Shown here: positions 1 through 6,562 of the stretch, piece after piece | How positions within the stretch are numbered: the first letter of the stretch is position 1 | How the letters are laid out: the number at the start of each line of letters is the position of its first letter | From: Bacteroidales bacterium | GTDB lineage: Bacteria > Bacteroidota > Bacteroidia > Bacteroidales > UBA3824 | DNA: 9,911 nucleotides | Assembly (NCBI GenBank): GCA_017530465.1 | Contig: JAFXMJ010000177.1 | Span: 1 to 9,911 of the forward strand | Direction of reading: 5' to 3' | The notes under the pieces: generated by a model | What the model saw: the letters and a program-made list of their open reading frames with translations, nothing else | Told to the model about the DNA's origin: nothing | Databases searched by the model: none | Position numbers and translations under genes: made by a program

Positions 1-1
1 A

Positions 2-697
2 AAGACCCCGACACCTTTGAGCAAGGTGTTCACGGGCAAGCATCGCAACGCCGTAACTACGATGACCTATTGGTACAAATACACCGACGAGCAGATTGCG
101 GCTGTCAAGGCTCTCTGCAAGGCAATTTGCAAGGCATACAATATCATCGAAATCCTTGGACACGAGGAGATTGCCCCCGGACGTAAGTGCGACCCGGGTC
201 CAGCTTTCCCGCTCGACGCTCTGAGGGACGAGATTTTTGCCCAGAATTCCACCGTCAATATCAACGACCTCTTCCAGAACGCCGTAAGCAAATCGGCTGC
301 GTCATCGCTTGTAGTTGGCAAGGCAAAGGTGAAACTCAATTTCCGCCAAGGCCCGTCATCTACTGCGCCGCTCAAATCGAGTCCTATGGCGGCTGGTACG
401 TACATCTACATCATCGGTCAGGATTCCACCAAGGAGTGGTACAATATCCTCCACGAAATCACTGGCTGGATTGACAAGGAATTTATCATTCAGGACAATA
501 CCGACAGCGAATACGACGGCGAGCTCACCACCGACAGTGCAATGCTCTACAGCGACTGCAAAAAATCGCGCCGTCTTGTAAGCGACCTCAAATCTGGCAC
601 CAAGTTCAATATCATCGAGCAGCAGGAAAATATGTTCCGCATCAAGGCTGTTGTTGAGGGCTGGGCTTGCGCCAAGTACATCACCAAAGAAGCATAA
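2..697 (+). CDS. N-acetylmuramoyl-L-alanine amidase (AmpD/Amidase_2 type) with two SH3-like domains, 5' end missing
   Basis: This enzyme is predicted to cleave the bond between N-acetylmuramic acid and L-alanine in peptidoglycan. The reading frame is open to the left edge, so the N-terminus and the first zinc ligand lie outside the window. The TTG at 17 is an internal codon, not a start. The visible catalytic end has the family signature GHEEIAPGRKCDPGPAF. Its His (161-163) and Asp (191-193) match the second and third zinc ligands of AmpD-type enzymes. Two SH3-like modules follow, at about 311-490 and 515-690, both beta-rich and ending in the usual Gly-Trp strand (GWIDKEFI and GWACAKYI). These would bind the cell wall. 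The layout resembles phage-type endolysins as well as chromosomal autolysins. No phage genes are visible here, so a prophage origin is open. A strong terminator follows 14 bases after the stop. Confidence 0.85.
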   Translation, partial: KTPTPLSKVFTGKHRNAVTTMTYWYKYTDEQIAAVKALCKAICKAYNIIEILGHEEIAPGRKCDPGPAFPLDALRDEIFAQNSTVNINDLFQNAVSKSAASSLVVGKAKVKLNFRQGPSSTAPLKSSPMAAGTYIYIIGQDSTKEWYNILHEITGWIDKEFIIQDNTDSEYDGELTTDSAMLYSDCKKSRRLVSDLKSGTKFNIIEQQENMFRIKAVVEGWACAKYITKEA

Positions 698-710
698 CGA
701 AACATTCAAG

Positions 711-754
711 AAAAATGTCTGGCATTTTATTTATAAGATGCCAGACATTTTTTT
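711..754 (+). terminator. Rho-independent terminator of the amidase gene
   Basis: A 14-base perfect inverted repeat (712-725 with 738-751, core TGTCTGGCAT/ATGCCAGACA) surrounds a 12-base loop. It ends in a run of seven T (748-754). The left arm starts in a run of A, so weak termination in the other direction is also possible. Confidence 0.9.
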
Positions 755-764
755 GTAAAATACA

Positions 765-1319
765 ATGGCACCTCCGGAATTAATACTCAAGACGTCCTGG
801 AAAGCGGTGTTGGTAGCGCAGGAACGCTCGTTGCTGTCAATACTGAAACCGTTGGCTGGTTTGGGACTTGCTGTTGGATTGATGTTGTTTGCATATTTTG
901 TGATTTTTAAAAGGATGGAATGGGACGAAAGTGCCTTTTTTTCGTTATTTCCCTTGGGTTTCTTCTTAATTTTATTTATTATTACTGTATTATTTTATTT
1001 GTTGTTAGACATAATCATAATACCAATATGCCTGTTTAGAAAAAAAGAATATTCTTTCAAGTGGGACGAAGATCGATGCATTTTTAAAAAGAATGGCAAA
1101 GTTATGATTGACGTCCCGAAAGATGACATCACCTTCCGTTTTGTTAATACGCTAATCAGTGGATTGGGTGGCAATGAATTGGGTACAGAATTGATAATGA
1201 CATATATGATTGACAATCAAAAACGTACAACACAAATCAGTTTAAGAAGTATTCCCGACGACGAGATTGCTGGACTTCATTTATTTGTACTATATAAAAC
1301 GGTAAGAACTCAGCATTGA
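765..1319 (+). CDS. Hypothetical two-helix membrane protein
   Basis: I do not recognise this 184-residue protein. It has a short N-terminal segment, a hydrophobic helix at about residues 29-48, a short polar stretch (KRMEWDES) and a long hydrophobic stretch at about 60-91. A positively charged RKK follows, then a soluble domain of about 90 residues rich in predicted beta strands. Two helices plus a small beta domain recall bacterial PH-like or YcxB-like membrane proteins, but no motif confirms this. The start at 765 is the first possible ATG, because a TAA lies in frame at 756-758. That ATG sits only 11 bases after the upstream terminator, and no promoter of the TAnnTTTG type was found before it. 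The gene is visibly richer in A+T than ffh and folD. It converges with the cyclo-ligase gene, leaving four bases between the stops. Confidence 0.7.
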   Translation: MAPPELILKTSWKAVLVAQERSLLSILKPLAGLGLAVGLMLFAYFVIFKRMEWDESAFFSLFPLGFFLILFIITVLFYLLLDIIIIPICLFRKKEYSFKWDEDRCIFKKNGKVMIDVPKDDITFRFVNTLISGLGGNELGTELIMTYMIDNQKRTTQISLRSIPDDEIAGLHLFVLYKTVRTQH

Positions 1320-1323
1320 TGAA

Positions 1324-1860
1324 TCATCCCCCGCACGCTATGCTGTCCATGCATACGTCGTGCGCCTCGCTCGGTACAGTGTCAAGATATTGAAATTGGA
1401 AACATACGCCGATTTTATGCGCATATGTTAGCCTTGGCAAAAGCCTGTCGTAATATCCCTTGCCGCGACCGAGACGGTGTCCTGCCTTGTCGAAAGCCAT
1501 GCCCGGCACGATGGCCAATTCTATTTGATTATAATCCCAAAAAACTTCCCCCGTCGGCTCCAAAATGCCAAAAGCACCGCGTTCCAATGTGTCCACACCT
1601 TTATATATATGCAGCTCCAAATCGTCGCCAACGACCTTGGGAAATAAGACGGTTTTGCCGTTTTTATACGCATCGTTAATGATTGGTGAAATGTCCGCCT
1701 CGTCTGGCAGCGGATTATATAATAATAAGGTGTGCGCCGATTGATATGTCGGCATATTCAAAATCTTGATGCACAAATTATTGGAAAAAATCGCAAGTTG
1801 TGCCGATGAGTATGAGCGTTTTGCGGCGCGGATTTGGGCGCGGAGGGTTTGTTTTGTCAT
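1324..1860 (-). CDS. ygfA: 5-formyltetrahydrofolate cyclo-ligase (MTHFS family)
   Basis: This cytosolic enzyme uses ATP to turn 5-formyl-THF, a by-product of serine hydroxymethyltransferase, into 5,10-methenyl-THF and so returns it to the one-carbon pool. The 178-residue length is normal for the family. The N-terminus TKQTLRAQIRAAKR matches the usual Lys-x3-Arg start. The family signature RLGRGKGYYDRLL lies at residues 129-141, preceded by VPGMAFDKAGH. The start ATG (1858-1860) is preceded by a well-matched promoter at 1891-1922, about 24 bases before the likely transcript start. The gene is divergent from ffh-folD. FolD handles the same folate intermediate, so the pairing makes biochemical sense, though both are core genes and linkage may be incidental. 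Confidence 0.93.
   Translation of the reverse strand: MTKQTLRAQIRAAKRSYSSAQLAIFSNNLCIKILNMPTYQSAHTLLLYNPLPDEADISPIINDAYKNGKTVLFPKVVGDDLELHIYKGVDTLERGAFGILEPTGEVFWDYNQIELAIVPGMAFDKAGHRLGRGKGYYDRLLPRLTYAHKIGVCFQFQYLDTVPSEAHDVCMDSIACGG
1332..1364. other. Interrupted hairpin at the convergent gene ends
   Basis: CGCACG (1332-1337) pairs with CGTGCG (1359-1364), and TATGC (1339-1343) with GCATA (1351-1355), around a 7-base loop. It lies 13 bases after the stop of the plus-strand membrane protein gene, inside the last codons of the cyclo-ligase. There is no T-run, so it is a weak terminator candidate at best. Confidence 0.3.
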
Positions 1861-1890
1861 GTTGTTGATTGGGTTTCAAATATTTTTCCA

Positions 1891-1922
1891 CAAAACTACA
1901 ATTATTTTCACGAAATCCCAAA
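1891..1922 (-). promoter_or_regulatory. Bacteroidota-type promoter for the cyclo-ligase gene
   Basis: On the minus strand, TAGTTTTG (1891-1898) matches the TAnnTTTG -7 box and TTTG (1919-1922) the -33 box, with exactly 20 bases between. The start codon at 1860 lies about 30 bases downstream of the -7 box. Confidence 0.65.
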
Positions 1923-1931
1923 AAAAATTAT

Positions 1932-1939
1932 TATATTTG
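1932..1939 (+). promoter_or_regulatory. Bacteroidota-type -7 box for the ffh-folD operon
   Basis: TATATTTG matches TAnnTTTG and lies 37 bases before the ffh ATG. The expected -33 region (about 1905-1911) has only a TTTT-like match. The box falls inside the N-terminal extension that an earlier in-frame ATG at 1869 would give, which supports the start at 1977. Confidence 0.55.
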
Positions 1940-1976
1940 CCGCATTGTAAAAATAATACCCAAAAGCAAAAGCAAA

Positions 1977-3308
1977 ATGTTTGAAAGTTTATCCGAAAAA
2001 CTTGAACAGTCGTTCAAGATGATAAAGGGCGAGGGCAAACTCACCGAAATCAACGTCGTGGAGGCGTTGAAGGAGGTGCGCAGGGCTTTGCTCGACGCCG
2101 ACGTCAACTACAATATAGTAAAGGAGTTCACCAACAAGGTAAAGGAGAAGGCTCTCGGTACGCAGGTGCAGGGCGAGTTGAAGCCCAACCAGCTGATGAT
2201 CAAACTCGTTCACGACGAGTTGATTACCCTTATGGGCACCACTGAAACCGAGGTCAACCTCAAAGCCAACCCCGCGATTATCCTTATCGCCGGTCTCCAG
2301 GGTTCGGGTAAGACCACGTTCTCCGGCAAGTTTGCCAATTTCATCAAGAAAAACAAGGCTAAAAAGCCGTTGCTCGTGGCTGGCGACGTTTACCGTCCGG
2401 CGGCTATCGAACAGCTCAAGGTGCTTGCCGAGCAAATCCAAGTGCCGGTTTATACTGAGGACGGCAACAAGAACCCCGTTAAAATCGCCAAGGCAGCCAT
2501 CGAGCAGGCTAAGAAAAACGGCAACGATGTTGTAATCATCGATACCGCCGGTCGTCTTGCAGTTGACGAGGAGATGATGAACGAAATCTCCAACATCAAG
2601 AAGGAGACCAACCCCACTGAAATCCTTTTCGTGGTTGACTCCATGACCGGTCAGGACGCAGTGAACACCGCCAAGGCATTCAACGAAAGGCTCAATTTTG
2701 ATGGCGTTGTCCTCACCAAGCTCGACGGTGATACACGTGGTGGTGCTGCGCTCAGTATCCGTTATACTGTTGACAAGCCCATCAAATTTGTGTCCACGGG
2801 CGAAAAAATCGATGCTCTCGACATCTTCTACCCCTCCCGTATGGCTGACCGTATCCTCGGTATGGGCGACATCGTGTCTCTCGCCGAAAAACTCCAGCAG
2901 CAGTACGACGAGGAGGAGGCTAAGAAACTCCAAAAGAAGATTCTCAAAGACCAATTCAATTTCAACGACTTCCTCGCCCAGATTCAGCAAATCAAGAAGA
3001 TGGGCAACTTGAAGGATCTCGCGTCGATGATTCCTGGCGTTGGCAAGGCTATCAAAAACCTCGATATTTCTGACGACGCATTCAAGGAGATTGAGGCGAT
3101 TATTATGTCGATGACACCCGAGGAGCGCGAAAATCCGCAGATTATCAACGGCAGCCGCCGTCGCAGGATTGCGGAAGGCTCCGGATCCAATGTGTCCATT
3201 GTAAATAGGTTGCTCAAGCAGTTTGAGGAAACCCGCAAAATTATGAAGATGATGTCGGGCGGCGGCGCAAGGCGCATCGCAGGTCTTATGTCTAAGATGA
3301 AACGATAA
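1977..3308 (+). CDS. ffh: Signal recognition particle protein Ffh (SRP54)
   Basis: This GTPase binds 4.5S RNA and signal sequences on nascent chains, then delivers ribosomes to the receptor FtsY at the inner membrane. The 443-residue length is usual. The N domain (1-90) carries the ALLDADV motif. The G domain shows GLQGSGKTT (106-114), DVYRPAA (137-143), DTAGR (189-193) and TKLDG (247-251). The methionine-rich M domain carries SRRRRIAEGSG (393-403), which contacts SRP RNA. An in-frame ATG at 1869 would add 36 residues rich in Lys and Tyr that match nothing in the family. The start at 1977 gives the canonical MFESLSEKLE, and the promoter lies between the two. It is co-transcribed with folD, six bases downstream. 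Confidence 0.97.
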   Translation: MFESLSEKLEQSFKMIKGEGKLTEINVVEALKEVRRALLDADVNYNIVKEFTNKVKEKALGTQVQGELKPNQLMIKLVHDELITLMGTTETEVNLKANPAIILIAGLQGSGKTTFSGKFANFIKKNKAKKPLLVAGDVYRPAAIEQLKVLAEQIQVPVYTEDGNKNPVKIAKAAIEQAKKNGNDVVIIDTAGRLAVDEEMMNEISNIKKETNPTEILFVVDSMTGQDAVNTAKAFNERLNFDGVVLTKLDGDTRGGAALSIRYTVDKPIKFVSTGEKIDALDIFYPSRMADRILGMGDIVSLAEKLQQQYDEEEAKKLQKKILKDQFNFNDFLAQIQQIKKMGNLKDLASMIPGVGKAIKNLDISDDAFKEIEAIIMSMTPEERENPQIINGSRRRRIAEGSGSNVSIVNRLLKQFEETRKIMKMMSGGGARRIAGLMSKMKR

Positions 3309-3314
3309 TACAAA

Positions 3315-4181
3315 ATGGAACTGATTGACGGAAAGAAGACTTCCACGGAGATTAAGCAGGAGATTGCCGAGGAAGTTAAAAAGATAATTGCCAACGGCGG
3401 ACGCGCCCCGCACCTTGCAGCCGTGCTCGTAGGACACGACGGCGGCAGCGAGACATACGTGGCGCACAAGATTAAATCCTGTGAGGAGGTCGGTTTCAAA
3501 TCGTCTTTGATTCGTTTTGAGGACGACATCACCGAGGACGAACTTCTGAAAACCGTTGCAAAACTCAACGACGACAGCGATGTGGACGGCTTTATCGTTC
3601 AGTTGCCGTTGCCCAAACATATTGACGAACAGAAAGTTATCGAGGCTATCGACCCGAAGAAGGATGTTGATGGTTTCCATCCAGTCAATCTTGGTAGGTT
3701 GGTGGCAGGTCTTGACACTTTTGTATCGGCAACCCCCTCGGGCATCGTTGATTTGCTCAAGCGTTACAACATCCCTACCGCTGGCAAGCATTGCGTAATC
3801 ATTGGCCGCAGCAACATTGTTGGCCGTCCGCTGAGCATCCTGATGAGTCAGAAGGGCGTCGATGCAACAGTTACTGTATGCCATTCGCGCACCGAAAACC
3901 TCAAAGAAATCACCAAAACCGCCGATATTTTGGTTGCAGCCATTGGCAAGCCTGGTTTTGTGACCGCCGATATGGTGAAGCCTGGTTGCGCAATCATCGA
4001 CGTTGGCACCACCCGCGTCAAGAGCGACAAGACCAAATCGGGCTGGAAACTCTGCGGTGATGTTGATTTTGAGAATGTTGCGCCGCTCTGTTCCTATATC
4101 ACCCCCGTCCCCGGCGGTGTAGGTCCAATGACAATCTGCTCACTCCTCAAAAACACTTTGAAGGCTGGTAAGCAAAGATAA
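3315..4181 (+). CDS. folD: Bifunctional methylenetetrahydrofolate dehydrogenase/methenyltetrahydrofolate cyclohydrolase FolD
   Basis: FolD oxidises 5,10-methylene-THF with NADP+ and hydrolyses the product to 10-formyl-THF, which supplies purine synthesis and initiator Met-tRNA formylation. The 288-residue length is normal. The catalytic Tyr48 and Lys52 sit in SETYVAHK. The folate-pocket motifs VQLPLP (95-100) and DVDGFHP (117-123) are intact, as are the nucleotide-binding GRSNIVGRP (164-172) and the closing signature TPVPGGVGPMT (263-273). It starts six bases after the ffh stop and has no promoter of its own, so it is the second gene of an ffh-folD operon. The tight spacing reflects co-transcription with a housekeeping partner, not a shared pathway. 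A structured noncoding element begins at the base after its stop codon. Confidence 0.97.
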   Translation: MELIDGKKTSTEIKQEIAEEVKKIIANGGRAPHLAAVLVGHDGGSETYVAHKIKSCEEVGFKSSLIRFEDDITEDELLKTVAKLNDDSDVDGFIVQLPLPKHIDEQKVIEAIDPKKDVDGFHPVNLGRLVAGLDTFVSATPSGIVDLLKRYNIPTAGKHCVIIGRSNIVGRPLSILMSQKGVDATVTVCHSRTENLKEITKTADILVAAIGKPGFVTADMVKPGCAIIDVGTTRVKSDKTKSGWKLCGDVDFENVAPLCSYITPVPGGVGPMTICSLLKNTLKAGKQR

Positions 4182-4230
4182 ACGATAATTTTCGCCGCTT
4201 ACGGCGACGTTTTTGAACGTGAATTATCGT
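4182..4230 (+). repeat. Potential three-way-junction RNA fold directly after the folD stop
   Basis: ACGATAATT (4182-4190) pairs perfectly with AATTATCGT (4222-4230) over nine bases. Two hairpins fill the inside: CGCCG/CGGCG (4193-4197 with 4202-4206, loop CTTA) and ACGTT/AACGT (4207-4211 with 4216-4220, loop TTTG). The pairing is seen directly. Any function is unknown. Confidence 0.55.
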
Positions 4231-4239
4231 CAATTAACA

Positions 4240-4320
4240 AAAAATTACCGTCAATTTTTTAGTATGGTTATCGAATAAGAAAAATTTTCGATAATTGATG
4301 AAAAATTGACGGTAATTTTT
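4240..4320. repeat. 20-base perfect inverted repeat with an inner 8-base hairpin
   Basis: Arm 4240-4259 (core TTACCGTCAA) is the exact reverse complement of arm 4301-4320 (core TTGACGGTAA). Each arm is also flanked by A5 and T5, so either can fold alone (AAAAATT/AATTTTT). Inside, TTATCGAA (4268-4275) pairs with TTCGATAA (4287-4294). A variant of the core, AATTATCGTCAATT, lies at 4222-4235, one mismatch from AATTACCGTCAATT at 4243-4256. The set looks like a small REP/MITE-like palindromic element or a compound terminator. Confidence 0.7.
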
Positions 4321-4329
4321 GTTTATAAA

Positions 4330-4361
4330 AAAAAGCCGTCGCCGCAAGGCGATGGCTTTTT
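4330..4361. terminator. Bidirectional terminator between folD and the coiled-coil gene
   Basis: A 14-base stem (4330-4343 with 4348-4361, one G-T pair) is closed by a GCAA tetraloop. It has A5 on one side and T5 on the other, so it can stop transcripts from both converging units. It lies three bases after the minus-strand stop at 4365. Confidence 0.88.
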
Positions 4362-4364
4362 ATG

Positions 4365-4868
4365 TTAATATTTTCCGTGGGTGTTTGATTTTTCGATTTT
4401 AAGTTTTTCCCCGGTTTCGAAGATTTGATTTTCTCGTTGGTCAATGAGGTAATTTACAGAGCCTTGCATCTTGTCCAATTGTGTCTTGGTGCGTTTAAGT
4501 CCTTTTTCCATCTCTCTGCGGATTTCCTCGAGGCTAACGTTTTCGGCGGTAAGTTGTTCAGCCATTCGTTGAAGCTCGATGGTATTGTTGATGAGTTCGG
4601 CAAGGCGCAGATTGAGTTCCTGCAACTTTTTTTCAAGGTTGCTGTTGGCTATTGTGGCGAGGTAGTAGTTTTGCTTTGACTCCTCAAACTTGTCGATGTA
4701 CCGCTCCACATCTTCGGATTGTCGTTGTTTGCTAAATATAATCCACCCGCCCAAAAACAATAGCAATACAATCAGGGCGATGATGCCGATGAAGGTCAGC
4801 GACTTTTGGTTTGGCGTCATTTCAGCGTAGCGCTTGTCTATCCGTTTGGACAATTGATAAAGGCTCAT
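4365..4868 (-). CDS. Membrane-anchored coiled-coil protein, unknown function
   Basis: This is a 167-residue protein I cannot assign to a named family. A basic and polar N-terminus (1-23) leads into one hydrophobic helix at about residues 24-45. The rest, about 50-150, is charged and heptad-like (KKLQELNLRLAELINNTIEL and similar), which suggests a long coiled coil. The start is taken at ATG 4866-4868. A TTG two codons upstream is possible but less likely. The gene lies directly downstream of pspA on the same strand, but a hairpin terminator separates them, so it may be only partly co-transcribed. A single anchor plus coiled coil is the sort of shape expected of an envelope partner of PspA, but this is inferred from position only. 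Confidence 0.75.
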   Translation of the reverse strand: MSLYQLSKRIDKRYAEMTPNQKSLTFIGIIALIVLLLFLGGWIIFSKQRQSEDVERYIDKFEESKQNYYLATIANSNLEKKLQELNLRLAELINNTIELQRMAEQLTAENVSLEEIRREMEKGLKRTKTQLDKMQGSVNYLIDQRENQIFETGEKLKIEKSNTHGKY

Positions 4869-4932
4869 TGTCAATAAATTAGTGAATCAATTAATCAATA
4901 AAACATAAAAAACGATGCAACAGTGAAATAAT

Positions 4933-4972
4933 AAAACAAAGCAAGCCTACAATTTGCATTGTAAGGCTTGCT
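4933..4972 (-). terminator. Intrinsic terminator of pspA
   Basis: On the minus strand, AGCAAGCCTTACAAT pairs with ATTGTAGGCTTGCT (4958-4972 with 4940-4953), with one bulged base at 4963 and a 4-base loop. A T-rich tail, TTTGTTTTATT, follows. It lies 30 bases after the pspA stop. Confidence 0.75.
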
Positions 4973-5001
4973 GTACAATTATTTAACAAAGGTTTGCATT
5001 G

Positions 5002-5856
5002 TTATTCCAAAGGAGCCTGGTCGGCTTGCTGCATTGGACGGTCGGCGGATGCAGTCTGCTGCTGTGCCGCCATCTGCTGCTTGAGCTGGTCGAGGTCTGA
5101 TGTGGCTGCATTGCTCATTGTCTGTGCGTCTGCTGCGTTGCCGCTTGCGATAGCCTTGGTCTCCTGCATCTGTGCTTTGAGTGCGAGGAGTTCGCTCTGA
5201 GCCTCAACGCCGCCGCCGAGAGCCTGGTAAGCGTTGTCGATGTCGGCAGAGCCGCCAATAGCTGCAATCTCGAGGTAAGAATCAGCGAGGGCTTCCTGCT
5301 CGTTGACCTTCTCCTTCATCTTTTCGAGCATTGCTACGGTGTCGGTGGAATCGATGCCGGCAAGCTGCTTGTTGACGTTGGCTGTGGCTTCGCTCACCTT
5401 GGCGCGAGCCTTGAGCATCTTAGCCTCGTTTTTCCACTTGTCGATCTGAGCCTTGAGGGTCTTGATGGTATCCTCAAATTTTGATACCTGCCCCTGGAGC
5501 CTTGTGTAGTTGGCTTCGAGCTGCGGAAGGTCGCGGCTGCGCTGGCTCTTCTTCTCAAGGCACTGAGTAGCGAGGCGGTCGCCTTCTTCGTGCGAGATTT
5601 TGCCCTGCTCTGCAGCCTGTACGAATGTCATCGCCTTCTTCTGGTAGTCGTCCACATCCTGCTTTGCCTTTTCGAGGTCGTTCTTGGCTGTGATGCAACT
5701 TGCCTTCACTGATGCGAGAGCCTTGATGCTCTTTTCAAGGTCAGACTCGAGGTCTTTGATGCCCTGGTCAGTCATCTTGATAGGGTCTTCGAGGGAGTCC
5801 ATGGCACTGTTAACCTCGGACTTGCCCCACCTGAATATTCTTTGAAAAAATCCCAT
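5002..5856 (-). CDS. pspA: PspA/IM30 (Vipp1) family envelope-stress protein
   Basis: PspA-family proteins form ESCRT-III-like rods and rings on the inner face of the cytoplasmic membrane and help preserve it under stress. The N-terminus MGFFQRIFRWGKSEVNSAMD is the amphipathic helix that inserts in the membrane. It leads to the family's EDP turn at residues 23-25 and a long helical hairpin (about 25-190) of charged coiled coil. At 284 residues it is longer than typical PspA of about 220. The extra C-terminal part, from about 235, is rich in Ala and Gln, with QQMAAQQQTASADRPMQQAD near the end, and is probably disordered. A near-ideal promoter precedes it at 5893-5924. The XRE regulator gene is divergent, 85 bases away. 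No pspF or other proteobacterial psp genes are seen. Confidence 0.9.
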   Translation of the reverse strand: MGFFQRIFRWGKSEVNSAMDSLEDPIKMTDQGIKDLESDLEKSIKALASVKASCITAKNDLEKAKQDVDDYQKKAMTFVQAAEQGKISHEEGDRLATQCLEKKSQRSRDLPQLEANYTRLQGQVSKFEDTIKTLKAQIDKWKNEAKMLKARAKVSEATANVNKQLAGIDSTDTVAMLEKMKEKVNEQEALADSYLEIAAIGGSADIDNAYQALGGGVEAQSELLALKAQMQETKAIASGNAADAQTMSNAATSDLDQLKQQMAAQQQTASADRPMQQADQAPLE

Positions 5857-5878
5857 AGTATTTGTATTTTATTTTTAT

Positions 5879-5886
5879 TAATTTTG
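5879..5886 (+). promoter_or_regulatory. Possible -7 box for the XRE regulator gene
   Basis: TAATTTTG fits TAnnTTTG, 55 bases before the ATG, but no TTTG lies at the proper distance upstream. If used, it would overlap the early transcribed region of pspA. Confidence 0.3.
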
Positions 5887-5892
5887 TCAGGT

Positions 5893-5924
5893 CAAATATA
5901 GGTCATTTTTTTTTATTAATCAAA
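5893..5924 (-). promoter_or_regulatory. Bacteroidota-type promoter for pspA
   Basis: On the minus strand, TATATTTG (5893-5900) is a full -7 box and TTTG (5921-5924) a full -33 box, exactly 20 bases apart. The start codon lies 36 bases downstream of the -7 box. The -33 box is 17 bases from the XRE start codon. Confidence 0.75.
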
Positions 5925-5941
5925 TTTTTTTTAATTTTTTT

Positions 5942-6562
5942 ATGTCTTTTTTTGGTCAAAACTTAAGATTTTTGCGTAACAGCCGCCAAATGAGCCAGTC
6001 AGCCTTCGCAGAAGTGTTTGGACTCAAGCGCACGGCGGTGGGAGCATACGAGGAAGAGCGCGCCGAACCCAAGTTGGATCTCATTGTTAAGATTGCCAAT
6101 TATTTTGGAGTTTCGCTCGAAGACCTCATCTGCCGCAGTCTTGCTGATGGCGGCAATGTGCCTCATACGCCATCTGAGCGGGGTGTGCCGTATGTCTGCG
6201 CCGACGAAATAGCCGATTTTGCTATGGCGGTGGCGGAGGGCAATGTGTATGCCTACCGTCAATACATTCAGATACCGGGCTTTGGCGGCAATATGATAGC
6301 AATGCAGTATGGGCGGAGCATATTGATAGTCGGCGAGAAGGATTCGGGCAGAAACCTTTTTGACGACGGCAGTCGTGGGCGCACTTTGCTCTTGAAACGC
6401 TCCGGCATCTCAATCTCCAATGGCAACGTCAGTGATGCAGACGCATTGAAGGTATATGAGATTCGCTATATTATAAGGTGTTTCGACAAGGAAGACCACG
6501 TGGAGACTATGCTCGAAGACATTTCGGCACGGCTCGCCCGTATGGAGCAGCGGATGGGGTAG
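5942..6562 (+). CDS. XRE-family transcriptional regulator with a degenerate S24-like C-terminal domain
   Basis: This 206-residue protein has an XRE (Cro/C1-type) helix-turn-helix at about residues 8-63. The recognition region is SAFAEVFGLKRTAVGAYEEE, followed by EPKLDLIVKIANYFGVSLEDLI. The second half (about 85-180) is beta-rich and laid out like the S24/LexA-type sensor domain of Bacteroidota repressors. However, the usual Gly-Asp-Ser-Met stretch is replaced by GGNMIAMQYG, and no Ser-Lys dyad is evident, so self-cleavage is unlikely. A charged helix with a short heptad pattern closes the protein and may serve dimer formation. The ATG at 5942 follows an A/T-rich leader. Divergence from pspA makes it a candidate regulator of pspA and of itself. 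It converges with the LuxE-like gene, 12 bases away. Confidence 0.85.
   Translation: MSFFGQNLRFLRNSRQMSQSAFAEVFGLKRTAVGAYEEERAEPKLDLIVKIANYFGVSLEDLICRSLADGGNVPHTPSERGVPYVCADEIADFAMAVAEGNVYAYRQYIQIPGFGGNMIAMQYGRSILIVGEKDSGRNLFDDGSRGRTLLLKRSGISISNGNVSDADALKVYEIRYIIRCFDKEDHVETMLEDISARLARMEQRMG

Noticed and set aside
2..697. Prophage remnant indicated by the endolysin-like amidase
   Set aside because: Only one such gene is visible, and chromosomal autolysins share the same layout. No integrase, holin, structural gene or att site is seen.
1869..1976. A 36-residue N-terminal extension of Ffh
   Set aside because: It matches nothing in the family and would place the -7 box inside the gene. The ATG at 1977 gives the standard Ffh N-terminus.
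1989..3884. A 631-codon open frame on the minus strand opposite ffh and folD
   Set aside because: It lies wholly antisense to two unmistakable core genes, crosses their boundary, has no recognisable domain or promoter, and is explained by codon use on the coding strand.
4182..4361. CRISPR array or tRNA in the repeat-rich gap after folD
   Set aside because: The repeats are short, inverted and unevenly spaced, with no regular spacers. The cloverleaf-like fold lacks tRNA conserved bases and arm sizes.
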